From Oryzias latipes (Eukaryota; Chordata; Actinopteri; Beloniformes; Adrianichthyidae): DNA of 64,000 nucleotides. The notes beneath the pieces are model-generated. The model was not told the origin of the DNA, made no database searches, and worked only from the letters and a program-made list of their open reading frames with translations. Position numbers and translations under genes: made by a program. Location: contig NC_019876.2 of assembly GCF_002234675.1 (NCBI RefSeq), positions 17,367,354-17,431,353 of the forward strand, written 5' to 3'. This document shows positions 46,855 through 58,440 of this stretch, in pieces (position 1 is the stretch's first letter; the number at the start of each line of letters is the position of its first letter).

Positions 46855-48450
46855 ATTTTTTTTCAAAGAACATAGTGCGCCTTATAACTTATCTAATATA
46901 TGATATCTCTTATTTAATAATTAAACCTGGTTGTGGGTACTGCTATCATAGGGGTTTGGACAGTACATGGTGCTCTGTCAAAATGTTACAATTTACAAAC
47001 AAGGTTGGGTGTTATTGTGAATACGCTAACACGGCTAACGTGCAGCTAACGTGTATTTTTTTAGGTGTTACTAACAAGGTTGGGAGTTAGCGTAGTCACA
47101 GGTATGTTTGTTTTAGCAGTATCTGTCTGTATTTTTATGTGTTGAAAACAAAGTCGAGAGTTACAGTATTCCCACCGTATTCGCTTAGGTTTAGTGACTA
47201 GAGACACCCGCGAATACGCAGAACCACGGAGAACCACCCCCCACCCCCGCGGCTGAAGAATGTCCGTTACCAATCCTTACTCATCAAAAACCCTTCTGAA
47301 ACATTTCTGATGCTTTGTTAAACATTTATCAAAGAACATTGAAATATTGGTCAACAAAAAGAGTTTTTTAAATTCAGCAACAGAGCAATAAACTGTACCA
47401 TATTGTACTTTATAACGCACATTAGGAAAGTCTCTATGTCTCTCTGTGCCCTAAAGCCACTAGCCCATGCTTCCTCCGCCATCAGTTTAGTGCAAGAGGG
47501 CATCTTCTTCCAGAAGAGGCCGGTTTCAACCATCCTTCATTCATTCGGATGATAGTTACTCTATGCAATTATCTTCCTTAGCGTTTCAGGACATTTTCTG
47601 GCCATTTCTCCATGCAAGGGAACAAACTTTGGTTGGTGGCGATTCAGTAACCAATGGAACCAGCTGTTAAATATTCCTTAGCAATCAGCAAGGAGGCCGA
47701 CGGGCCGGCATGCTCTTCATCTTGACTCCCCTCCTCCCCTGGAGCGCCTCCTTTGGAAGTCTTAAACAAGCATCTAAATCTGAGTTTTTGTGATGAACCG
47801 GAAATGTCAAGTGACTGAAATAAAAATCTGCGAATACATGAAACCAGGAATACACGGGGGAACACTGTACAGGTATTGCAAAAAAGATAACGCAGCTAAA
47901 ACTTCTAATGTAGCTACTGTAACGGTGTCAAACTGTGTTTTTTAAGCATTACTAACAAGATTGAGAGAAAGCTGAGTTGCAGTAATGTTAGTTTCAGCTG
48001 TATGAGTCTGTTTTTTTTACGTGTTGCAAACAAGTTGAGAGTTACAGGTATTGCGAACACAGCTAACACTTTTAATGTAGCAAATGTGTAGCGTGTTAGA
48101 AACAAGTTCTAGAATTACTGTGAACGCAGTTAATAAAGTCTGACTGACTTATCTCTGACTGTTTTGTCTTGCTTAACCCTTGTGCTATCCTATGACCCCA
48201 CCCTTGCATTGACGTGTTCTCCCTACCATGACAAAGGTGGATAAAGTTTGAGAGGATTTCACGTAATCCATGGACACCAGTGAAGATCACAAATCATTGA
48301 AGAAAAAAGGTTCAGCGCACTGTCTAGTGGGTCTAGATGACCCAACTCCCAACGTTAGTTTGGTGCATTTTATATAAGACATAAACAGACCATTCATTGA
48401 CGGTGCACTTTGAAACTCAGGTGCGCCCTATAGTGTGGAAAATACAGTAA
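46855..48450. repeat. DNA-transposon-like repeat with tandem internal units
   Basis: The left end has 'agtgcgccttataacttatc' and the right end 'aggtgcgccctatagtgtgg' before 'aaaatacagta'. Inside, diverged units of about 70-90 bp recur, each with 'acaa(g/a)gttg(g)gagttac', 'gtgaa(t/c)acgctaac' and 'agctaacgtg' (for example at 46990-47060, 47065-47165, 47885-48000 and 48025-48130). The two ends resemble a common fish element whose tip reads GTGCGCCTTATAGT. It carries MITE copy 4. The family name is not certain. Confidence 0.5.
48177..48356 (+). mobile_element. piggyBac-like MITE, copy 4, right end lost
   Basis: TTAA (48173-48176) then CCCTTGTGCTATCCTA, and a body identical in order to copies 1 and 3 down to 'gacccaactcccaacgtta'. 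The final ~25 bp with the right inverted repeat is absent and the host repeat resumes, so the copy is truncated. Confidence 0.8.
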
Positions 48451-49347
48451 TTGTTTAGATCATTTTTATTTTGTCTAATATTATTCTTGTAGTTTTAGAA
48501 ATATTGGATCAGTTGTCAGTCTGAATAACTGTAACCAAAAACACTTTTGATGCCAGTGGTTGGTGTTACTTTTCCACCAATATTTGTATTTATTATTTTG
48601 ATATCTACAAAAAAAAGTTAGCAGACTTCCAAAATAGTGCAGATGGGAGCCGTTTTTTTGTTTAAATCTGGGGAATAGAACACACTGGTGAGTTTACACG
48701 ACATTTGCAGGAGACACGCCCAGTGTTTCAGATACTAACTGGCACCCATTAGTGTCCCAGAACTGTCTGTGACCGAAAGCAATACAATTAACAGCCCTCT
48801 CAGGGGGCAATTACAAGTCATTGTGAATAAAAAGTCCCGGTCTCAGATGTGCTTGCAGGGTTTCAGGAAACTTAAAGAAAGATATTGTAATTCCAAATGA
48901 CCAAACAGATGGTACAAGACCCAAGCAATTCCTCTGTACATTGAGGAGTTTCTGTGATACCAAGAGCAAGAGAAATGATTCCACTTTAAAAATACTAGCA
49001 AAACCTCAGCTTACTCTAGGAACAAACTTGGTCCCAGAATGGAACGCTGCAGTAAAATCTATAAATGTTGAAAGATGCACATCAAATGTTGTTAGAATAG
49101 TTGTAATAGTGGGGGCACTTCATAAGGAAACCTTTGCAGTCAGTCACAGCAGACCCATTGGACACGACAAGGTCTAGAAGCAGCCTTCCACCCCACATGT
49201 TGGCTCTATTTTTATGTGTGTTGCCACCCATAAATGTAAATTTTCCCACAGTTTTTACACTAGCAAACAAGAAACAGGAGCGTTTTTTTATGTATAGTTA
49301 ATGAAAATAACTTACAGACTAATCTGCATGCACATTTTTAAACATCT
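48451..49347. other. Intergenic, nothing recognised
   Basis: No gene or named repeat. The 78-codon frame at 48941-49177 has no support. Confidence 0.4.
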
Positions 49348-49355
49348 GTCCAAAC

Positions 49356-50156
49356 CTGGGGTCGGGAACCCATGGCTCACAAGCCATATCTGGCTCTTTT
49401 GATGGCCACATCTGGCTCGCAGACAAATCTGTAAATATAAAAAAATGTTTTATTAGACCAGTCCTTCTCGGGCGCAACGCAATGCCAGGTAGCAGTAGTA
49501 GCGGTGCTTGGAGAAAAAAAATCTGCACCACTATCAGTTTACTATTATCTGCCGTCCCTGCAGCTGCGCGCTCCTGTCTCTGACAAGGAGCTGCAAATGT
49601 GTGAAGGAAAAGGGAAAGGGTAGTGGGCGCAGGCAGGGAGGTGAAAACGTCGCACCGATTGTCAAAACTTCGAACACGCTGCCCGTCACATACCACGCAC
49701 TGCAGCGTGTGAGTATTGCTGTACTGACAATGTTTGGCTCCACGTATTCAGACAAGACCATCAGTAAAAACCACCATGCAGCACCAGAAGTCGCATTAAT
49801 GGTAATGCGACCATTTCCGTATTCGCCCTAAAGCTGAACCCCATTGGTCCAAACTCCCCAACAACAGGCTTAGCAACAGAACTGAGGGCCAACCAGCATA
49901 TCTGCTTGATGCGTTCAATGAACTCTGGAACTTAGAACGCAACCCAACAGCCAACCAGTTCAACTCAGTCCGCTACAATAACAATGTAAATAAAAAGAAT
50001 CCACAGAACTTATTGTACTTCAAAAGAGTTAAAATTAAATAAAATGCACACATTCACTTGTATTTTAAGTTTTAAACAATGAATGGGACTCACGAAATTA
50101 CATTAAAAATGTGTGGTGTTCATGGCTCTCTCGGCCAAAAAGGTTCCTGACCCCTG
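49356..50156 (+). mobile_element. hAT-superfamily non-autonomous element with intact 8 bp TSD
   Basis: 801 bp bounded by CTGGGGTCGGGAACC and the inverted GGTTCCTGACCCCTG. It is flanked on both sides by GTCCAAAC (49348-49355 and 50157-50164), a perfect 8 bp target duplication, the hAT hallmark. A remnant of the transposase C-terminus may survive at 49719-49760 (TMFGSTYSDK, recalling the FGSTYxCE motif). It is otherwise deleted and cannot encode transposase. Confidence 0.9.
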
Positions 50157-50164
50157 GTCCAAAC

Positions 50165-50530
50165 AATATCTGCAACCGGAAGAGAAATGTGGATAAATAG
50201 AAATAAATGTATATCACACAATTTATTTGATTTGTGCAATGTTCCCAAAACTATTTGCTTATGCATTGTAAAAAACAAAACAAAAAAACACAAAAAAAAC
50301 CCAGATCCAGTCACATGATGTGACTGCAGAGGTTGTTCTTTATGAAGGTTTGGTGTTGTTTTAAGTTAAAGATTATTACCACACCTTAAAAGGTCAGTTA
50401 AGAAGGGCTTTCAGTGAAACTGCACTGGTCAAACTCAAACTGTGAGTTAGTGACTAGAGACACTTAGACCGTAATTAAAAGGAACAGGGACCTTTAACAT
50501 CAGAGCTGCAGTCTTTACAGTCTTTCATTT
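50165..50530. other. Intergenic, nothing recognised
   Basis: AT-rich, with an A-rich tract at 50271-50300. No gene seen. Confidence 0.4.
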
Positions 50531-50605
50531 ATCATAACTCTTCATCCGTCTGTGCAATTAACGTACGTTCAGTGGATTCTGAAGTGGAGAAAAGCAGTTT
50601 TGTGC
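50531..50605 (+). repeat. Short dispersed repeat, copy 2
   Basis: 'aactcttcatccgtctgtgc' followed by 'aattaacgtacgttcagtgg' and 'attctgaagtgg'. It matches the motif order at 3825-3885 (minus) and 57290-57345 (plus). Confidence 0.45.
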
Positions 50606-52002
50606 CGACATTGGTGCAAAGTCAATATGCAAATCTGCTTTTCTCCACATCAAAATGAGCTGATTTGCGTTGGTCACATCAACGGTCGAGCAGGTACGGT
50701 AGGTGGTAGTGTGTGTTATTTAGGTGTCGTCGGTGGCATCTCCAGTGTTAAAGGGTTACAAAGATGGTTTGCAGTGAGGGGGCACCACACTTGTCTGCAA
50801 AACGGCTGGATAGAGCATGCAATAAAGTGAATTATTGTTTTATTTCGAGCCAATTTGTTTTGCAAGTTCATTTTACTCCTGTAGTCCAAGTTTCCTTGTT
50901 TAGTGAAAGTGTCACCAAACCCAGGTTTTTCTGGAAATAGACAAATATTCCAAACAAACGTTTCTGGGAATTACTGAAACTCGATAAATTAAGGTCATTG
51001 AGTCAGTTGTCATTACAAACAATCGTGGCTTCATTGTTGAATCTAAAATAAAGAACAAAAATATTTGTAAAAGAATTTCATTTTCTTTTGCACATTGAGA
51101 CTTTTTAGTATTGGAATGAATAAAGACTTACTCAGTTGGGTAAAAAATACCTTGTGGATACACATTGACCTAGCCAAGGTTGGCCTACTTTTGCTTTTGA
51201 ATGTGCTTCAGCTCAGAAATCAAAGTGGTGTCCTCCGAAAGAACCAGTTTCTGAAGGTTTTGTATTCATTGAATCCTTTTCTCAGAAGAAGCCTGAGGTT
51301 TGTTGTACCAGAACCTATAAAGACATTTTAAAGATGGGATGTTTTATCTTCACCTGTCAATCAACAAACCTGTTTGGGTTCTATGTCAGGCCCAAGTTAT
51401 AAGTAACATAATATATTCATTTTTATCCACAGACCAAGGTAAATGAGTTGCCACTCCATCAAAACAGTTCGCCACCAGAGAATGTCCCATCACTATAAGT
51501 TAAAGATTACCTAATGTGGCCTACATACAATAAACTAAAAGAAGAGTTTGTATGTACAGAGTTGTGACCTCTGCTGTAGAACTGGGATGTAACATTTCTA
51601 TTGTTGGAAACAGTGCAAACACAAGTTTTGGGAAGTAAAAATGACACCACATGTGAGCCTCATTGTGTAAGTGCTTTACAGCCAGTTCTCTTTTCTGAAG
51701 GCGATCTAAATCAAGTCTTGTTTGTACATACTGATGTCTATCTGCCGTGTTTAGGTTAGTCGACAATGAGGGTCACATTCCACGCTGCTGTCTTTTTTTT
51801 TATAATCTGGTGAGCGAGATGGCTGTACAGCTTGAGTTATGAACTTTCACCTTTGTGATATAACTTTCATTATGAGGAAGAAGAGTTGCCACAGCTGAAT
51901 GAACAGATACAAGGAAAATCACAACTCCTGATGAAAGATAAAACAGCGGGGACCCATATATATGCCCTCAAATATACGGACAGTGGTGCCACAGCACACC
52001 CA
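50606..52002. other. Intergenic, nothing recognised
   Basis: No supported gene, RNA or repeat. Confidence 0.4.
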
Positions 52003-52006
52003 TTAA

Positions 52007-52227
52007 CCCTTGTGCTATACAATGGAGTCCAGATGACCCGATCCTTACATTGACGTTTAATCCCTACCATGACAAAGGTCGATAATGGGGAAGAGGATTT
52101 CATGTACAGTAATCCGTGGACACCAGTGAAGATCACAAATCATTGAAGAAAAAGGGTTCAGCCCCACTGTCTAGTGGGTCCAGATGACCCATCTCCCAAA
52201 GTTAAAGTGCCTAGGATAGCACAAGGG
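52007..52227 (+). mobile_element. piggyBac-like MITE, copy 5
   Basis: 221 bp, left TTAA (52003-52006), starts CCCTTGTGCTATACAA, ends TAGGATAGCACAAGGG, right flank TTAG (52228-52231). It has a few small insertions compared with copies 1-3. Confidence 0.83.
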
Positions 52228-53084
52228 TTAGGAGAAACCAAGAAACACGAAATGACCTCAGATCCATATAACCACAAAGAGGCTCAGAATGACGCAGTGG
52301 ATAAAAAAAAAGCTTTGAGTCATGCCACATTCAACAAAGATTCATTGCATGACAAATTATAACAACTAAGAAATAGACTAAACCAAAACCAGATAAAAAC
52401 ATTCACAAAGCCGTAAAAAAGGTAAACGAAACAAAGACAGACGACATATGTTAGACCTTGCACACATGTAGCTAGATATTTCAAAAGACAAATATCATCC
52501 CGATTTAAAACAAAAAAAAGAGCACGCTTACAATTGTTTTCAAAAAAGTAGAGGTGTAAAATTTCATTTTAACAAAGATTCGATACATATAATAATTTAT
52601 GTCTGTCAATACGATTCATAATCTATACTGGTTCATTTTTATTGATCCAATTCGATCCAATTCACTGACCTAAAATCGATCCAGGACATCTTTGGCTAAA
52701 AATTCAACCAGTGACCAGTGAAGGTGAAGTTTTCCAGAGTCCTTGTATTTTTTGCAAGAAAATCAATTGTAAATTAAATATGTGTTCAAACAAGCAAGTA
52801 AACAAAAATAAATGGTACGTCCATTTTAGTTTCCTAAAGTTCAGCCCACTGTTTTTCCACATCAACATAATACAAACAGTAAGACGGAGTTTTAGGGCCA
52901 CCAAAAAAAAAAGTTAAATTACGAGATTTTAATTTGTCAATTTTCAAGATTTTTATTTTGTAAATTTACAAGACAAAAACTCGTAATTTTACGAGATTAA
53001 AGTGGAAGTGAGCATACAGAGCAGCAAGTGAACACCGCGCAACAGCAGAGCAGACCAACTAAACCCAATTGAATTCAATTCAAT

Positions 53085-54600
53085 ACAGCAAAATACAAAT
53101 TTTATTTGTATAGCCCAAAATCACAACAACAGTCGTCTCGATGGGCTTCGAAGTAAAACATGAACTCAAAAGGATCACGAATACAAAGAGTTCAATAGAA
53201 AAATACTAAAATGAACTAACAAACTGACTAAGCTATACTGGCATCCCTGCCCTTAGACCCCCCTTCGCGGTAAGGAAAAACTCCCAAAAAAAACGGATTC
53301 CGGAAAAAACGAAGAAACCTCAGGGGTGCCCACATGAAGGAGGGATCCTCCCCCAAGACAGACAGGCGATTTACCAGAATTCTTAGAGAAGAATTAACTT
53401 ATCTAAATCTACAACTACACATATAAAGTCCAGCAGACGAGCTTCATCCAGCTGTGGTTGGGGGGACAGTCAAAGGCGCGAGTCGAGCCGGAGACAGGAA
53501 CCACAGCCAGGTGTAGGAGCAGGAGCAGAGACGAGGTACTCGGTCAGGAACAGAGCAGAGACGAGCCAGAGATGAGCCAGAGGCAGGATCCACAGCCAGG
53601 TGTAGGAGCAGGAGCAAAGGCGAGGTACACGGTCAGGAACAGGAGCACGGATGAACCAACTGGAGTGTGGAAGCACTGTCATTCCCCAGGAGGGGAGAGG
53701 AAAAGAGGGACAATACATGAATCGCACTGCACAAAACAGAGGCATGGAGAACTAAATGATGAATAATGATCAAGAATAGAGAAGCGAGGAAGGGTAGAAG
53801 TAGAAGAGAAAAGAGGACAGAACCCCGGGCACCATAGTTACCCCAGCTTCAACTTCTAGCAGCCTTTTAAAACAAATAGTTATTATTAAGTTTAATTTAA
53901 ACAAATTAACATTAAGTTAAATAATATCTGAATACTAACTAGTCTGACAATAAGCCTGTCCAAATAGGAACGTTTTCAGTCTAACTTTGAATGTAGAAAC
54001 TGAGTCGGCCTCTCTTACATGAGCTGGGAGCTTATTCCATAGAACAGGGGCTTGGTGGCTAAACGCTCTACCTCCAGCTGTACTTTTACTAATTCTAGGA
54101 ACAACAAGCAGTCCTGCATTTTGCGAGCGAAGTGTTCTATTTGGATGGTAAGGGACTATGAGGTCCTTAATATAGGACGGGGCCATTCCATGTAAGGCCT
54201 TACAGGTTAACAGGAGGATCTTGAACTTGATTCTAGAATCAACTGGGAGCCAATGGAGCGAAACTAACACAGGAGTGATGTGATCTCTTCTGCTAGTTCC
54301 AGCTAACAATCTAGCAGCTGCGTTCTGAACAAGCTGGAGACTTCTTAAGGAACTCTTAGGACACGCTGCTAACAAAGAAATACAGTAATCCAGCCTAGAT
54401 GTAACAAATGCATGGATGAGTTTTTCAGCATCACTCTTAGAAAGTATATTTCTGATCTTAGCAATATTCCGCAGGTGAAAAAAGGCAGTTCTGCACGCCT
54501 GAGATATGTGAGCCTTAAATGATAAATCCTGGTCAAATAAAACCCCAAGGTTTCTAACTGTGGAATTAGGGGCTATACAGGTGAGCTGAATGTTTCTTTA
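53085..54600 (-). mobile_element. 5'-truncated L2-like LINE nested in the DNA transposon
   Basis: The minus-strand 3' end lies near 53085-53150 with 'tttatttgtatagcccaaaa' and 'tctcgatgggctt', the usual fish L2 tail. 54375-53935 encodes the C-terminal ORF2 part: LQLVQNAAARLLAGTSRRD, VSLHWLPVDSRIKFKILLL and KALHGMAPSYIKDLI. The 3' UTR at 53465-53660 holds a tandem duplication. The 5' end is truncated near 54600. Confidence 0.85.
53935..54375 (-). pseudogene. L2-like ORF2 C-terminal remnant
   Basis: A 146-residue open frame with the conserved end region of L2/CR1-type ORF2 proteins (ITPVLVSLHWLPV, AFSHQAPVLWNKLPAHVREA, STFKVRLKTFLF). The reverse transcriptase palm and endonuclease are missing, so it is a fragment although the frame is open. 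Confidence 0.85.
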
Positions 54601-55363
54601 AAACATTCCTAATGTTTGGAAGCTCATTTGTTTGATTTACGATTTATTAATGTTTTATTTATTGATGGGTGGTTTGCAGGATCTCTGCAGCCCCTTGATG
54701 AAGACATCAGTATCCATGCAGCAGCTTTCCACTTGAATCCTTTCTTCCTCCACCAAAGACCAGATCTCTGCGTTTGTGTGATGCTTCCGTCTGAGAAGGA
54801 GCACTTTTTTTGTAGCATTTTCAAGGTTCTAATGCTAATATAACAGACTCTTTTCATTCATCTTTATTGTTTCATGTTGAAACGGGACATTTCATCTGCA
54901 GGAGTGGGCGTATGTAACACTGTTTACTTCCGCATTGGTGTTCGGATGACAAGTTTAAGACGTAAGGTGACAAATGAACTTCAGGTTATGTGAATGAAAG
55001 GGAAATAAAGGCTGCAGTGGTCCTCTTCACCCAAACATGTCTCTGAACTCCTTATTTTACATATAAAACTCTGCTTTACTGACACCGAACCCCGGAAAGC
55101 CAGCTCCATTGAAAATAATCTGATTTTGAGTCGCCCAAAGGTTCCGAATCTCTTTGTTTTTTTAAACCTATCCGGGAATAAAGCTTCACAAAAGGCTCAA
55201 CAAAGGCTCCACAAATTTCATCTTTAAGCTCGGCTCCGATAAACAGAAAACTTTGGTGTTTTTTCCTCGTTAATCTATGACTTTTTTCTCGTAAATGTAC
55301 GAGATTTTAAGTCGTAATTAAAAAAACTTCGTTTTGTAAAATGGCCCTAAAACTTCGTCGTAA

Positions 55364-55924
55364 AACAGAACATTGCTAGAACATCTTACCACACTGTATG
55401 GTCACATGTTTTTGCTAAATTCAGAGGGTTTCCACACATTAGACTGGAATGATGATTGTTCATTTTTGGTTGCCATCACAAGTGTTGTCCTTTGTGATGG
55501 CACTTGGTTGGTTTTACTTTGTAGCAAAATAAACCTATTGTGCCTCGATCCAAATGTTATTTTCCAAGATAGATTATCGATTTATCTCATTTTGAAACAA
55601 GTTTATAATGGTTGCGTCGTAGGGATGGAAATCGATTCACTGATTAATCGTTACACCCCTACAAAAAAGTGTTTATCTTCATGAACCCACATAAAAGCAC
55701 CGCTGTATGTGTGACCAACCCATGAGTGGTTGTGTAACGTTGACCCACTTCAGCCAACTAGAATTATTGTTGTTTGCTTATAAGAACAGAACAATTCAGG
55801 CTGACTGCGTTTATTCTGCTACAAACTGTCAATGCGCATGCGATTTTAATGCAATATTTGTCACATGCTGGGATGTGGGGGTACCTAAAACTTTGTTTTC
55901 CCATGTCCCATGTACAGTAATATT

Positions 55925-55926
<2 letters not shown>
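55364..55926. other. Intergenic, nothing recognised
   Basis: AT-rich, and the 103-codon and 93-codon frames here have no family support. Confidence 0.4.

Positions 55927-55986
<60 letters not shown>
55927..55986. repeat. Compound CT/AT microsatellite
   Basis: About 19 CT units followed by about 11 AT units. Confidence 0.95.
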
Positions 55987-56829
55987 GAAATTCTGTTTTT
56001 GTTGGTAATATTGTGGTAGAACGCCACTCTATGTAGAAATAAACAAAAAAAAACAACTTTAAATTAACTAAAAAGTAGGCACAAAGTGGATATTGAAATC
56101 TGAATGTGCTAGATTGTTTTCTCAATTATCTTAATGCTACAAAACTGATTGTTCTGGAAATGTTTCATTTACCTGTGAGTGTAGTTCTGGTGGGATCATG
56201 TTACCTGTGTCATGGTGTTTATTTTGCCCAGCATCCCCGCCTGCTCTCTCACCACTGCCACATTTCAAAATGAAGGAGATGAAGTGGGAGCCAAAACAAG
56301 GACAGACGTGCCTTTACTGTCAGGTACACGTTAGCTTTACATAAACAGAAAAAATCTGTTTCTGCAGCGTCTTCTCACTGAACTAACATGCCAGCAATAT
56401 GTACCATCCTTTGTTATTTATTGATGTGAAGCAGCAGCAAGTAGGAGAAGTTATGAAAACAGGAATTGTGACTTTACTCCATCCCTGTTCTTTGTTGTAC
56501 TTTCTAAAGCAGAAAACATGGTGAGACAAGTTTCTTTTTTGGCCATGTATGGTATGACAAGTGTCCTGCTTGGCAAGTTTTGAATCCTTCAATGAGGTCT
56601 GCCCCAAAGCTGCAGGTTGTACTAAAACAGGAGAGGCGTGTCACTCATAAAAGTTTGTTGTGTTTTTTAAGCTTTGTCAGCATGATGGTGTCTGTACAAC
56701 ATTCTGTCGTTTTGTTGATATTTTTCCTCCAAAAGTCTGTCAGAGATTAAATATTGAGCTGAACAATCTTTTTTTTTTAAAACACACAAGGTCTGATCTT
56801 CTAGATTTTGCACAAAGTAATAGATATGG

Positions 56830-57230
56830 TCCCTGTTAAGTTTTGTTGGCGCTCAATACAGGCGCCATGATATCTTCTACATTTTTGTGATTGATCACTG
56901 AAGATCCAAAGTAAAGTTGTGCTGAAGTTTCCAACAGAGAAGACCTGGACAAGTAAAGATATTTGTATCTTTGTGATAGACAGAAAAGTGTCATCAGCAT
57001 AGAAATGAATGGAATAGCAATGTGAATGAATATTAGAGTTAGGAGACGTGGTTTGAAAATAGAAGCAGGCTGGGAACCAAATCTTATGTAACACCAGAAA
57101 GAGGAAGAGTATCCTTCTTTCAAAGACTAGTTGTAAAGTTAGGAAATAAGAGGAGCAATACGTAACATCAGAATTTTCAGAGAAAGTCATCTCCCCCTTT
57201 TTATGGCTTTTAGGGATTTGTCCCAATTAC
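56830..57230 (-). mobile_element. LINE reverse-transcriptase fragment
   Basis: The minus strand reads IHFYADDTFLSI, the catalytic FxYADD motif of LINE reverse transcriptases, within 57226-56801. A related flank occurs at 59930-60065 ('ccagaaagaggacgagtatc' against 'ccagaaagaggaagagtatc'). Both are decayed. Confidence 0.65.
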
Positions 57231-57289
57231 CGGTAGCTCTTTAATGCCTGAGCTTTAGCTCCACTGTTGACATTCTTTGACTACCTTAA

Positions 57290-57345
57290 TTCTTCAACCG
57301 TTTATGCAATTAGCGTAATTCTGAAATAGCAAAGCAGCTTTGCGC
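57290..57345 (+). repeat. Short dispersed repeat, copy 3
   Basis: 'ttcttcaaccgtttatgcaa' followed by 'ttagcgtaattctgaaat'. Same order as the copies at 3825 and 50531. Confidence 0.4.
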
Positions 57346-57535
57346 TGATATGCAACATTTTACATTAGTGAAGTGTTTTTGCAATTTTTTTTCAAAGAAA
57401 AGTAACATCTTAACTTCTATTGTGAAGCCACTCAAAGTGTTGGCTGCAGTCCAGGCTTTGATGCTTGTTACCACAAGACTTTAAGGGAGAGGCGATTTCC
57501 TCAGGATGTTGCTACAGTAGCTTATGTGATTTGTG

Positions 57536-57555
57536 TGTCTGTGTGTGTGTGTGTT
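57536..57555. repeat. Short TG microsatellite
   Basis: About nine TG-type units, 'tgtctgtgtgtgtgtgtgtt'. Confidence 0.8.
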
Positions 57556-58125
57556 TGCTGTTTCTGATATGCGATGTGCATATCACAGGCTGAAGAATAT
57601 TGCGGTAAGTAAGGATAAGTGTAAATCTGATTCACAGAACACCAATTTTTTGCTGGTGGAGGAATGTGAGGACAGCAGGGTGTTTGCTGAGTAAACACAG
57701 TGGAGACGTGCACGTATTGAAAAGGTCAAACTGTTGCATCAAAGTGGGTTTTTCTTTGTTGAGACAGAACAAGGAGGAGTTATTTTAACATATTAAGGGA
57801 TTTTTCAGACTTTTTCCCCCTAATCATCAGGATAACATATCCAAAAGTTATACAGTTTGTTGCTATGAAAGTGGATGCAAAAATTATGGAAAAGCAAATG
57901 TTAGGAATGATTAGAAACAGGAAAGTTAGAAACTCCCTTTTTACATTTTATTATACTAACTTTTACCTTTTATCACATCAATGGCTTAAACTCAATTCAC
58001 TTTGTATTATCATCTCAAAATTATATTACACTCCAGACAGAGCACAACCAAGACTATTGTCTCGCAAACATTCCTTTAACATCCTCCCTTTTCATCTTTG
58101 TGTGTTCTGGTGTATGCGTTCTGGC
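57556..58125. other. Intergenic, possibly internal part of an LTR element
   Basis: No supported gene. It precedes the LTR-like segment and may belong to it, but no gag or pol motif is visible. Confidence 0.3.
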
Positions 58126-58129
58126 AAAT

Positions 58130-58440
58130 GTCTGTGATAACCCCAGAGAGATCTGACACTTTAGCTGCTCTGACCTTCGAACATCTAGCCTGCAACAGTC
58201 TGTGGGTGGGTTTTTCACACCATGATCCATCGAATGAGGTTCTGAATATGCAAATGCAAGGTATATATGTCAACCCTTTTTCTGAACTCCTTTGTTCGGA
58301 CTTTGAATGCACCGTGTTCATCTGTCTGTAACCCTGCGTACAAATCTGTGGTCTTTGTGCGGAGTAAACCTAAAAAAGATAAGTTACTGTCTCTGAGTCA
58401 TTATTCATTATTTCTGTGTGCTAGAAACTGACGGGGTTAC
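58130..58440 (+). mobile_element. Possible solo LTR
   Basis: It starts near TGTGATAACCCC. It has AT-rich 'aaggtatatatgtc' in a TATA-like position, then 'tgcggagtaaacctaaaaaa' and 'gtctctgagtcattattcat', which look like R/U5 sequence. It ends near GGGGTTACG. The ends are a weak inverted match, and no target duplication could be confirmed. No retroviral coding sequence is nearby. Confidence 0.35.

Larger units (their letters stand above)
52883..55359. mobile_element. 2.5 kb DNA transposon with 18 bp TIRs and GTAA target duplication
   Basis: Left end GACGGAGTTTTAGGGCCA (52883-52900), right end the inverted GACGAAGTTTTAGGGCCA (55342-55359), 17 of 18 matching. Direct GTAA flanks both sides (52879-52882 and 55360-55363). 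Subterminal ACGAGATTTTAA-type motifs occur at both ends. The interior is largely an L2-like LINE (53085-54600). No transposase is left, so it is a non-autonomous or eroded element. I cannot assign a superfamily from the ends alone. Confidence 0.75.

Noticed and set aside
56280-56340. Possible coding exon ('aaaatgaaggagatgaagtgggag')
   Set aside because: It is a short frame with no partner exons found on either side.
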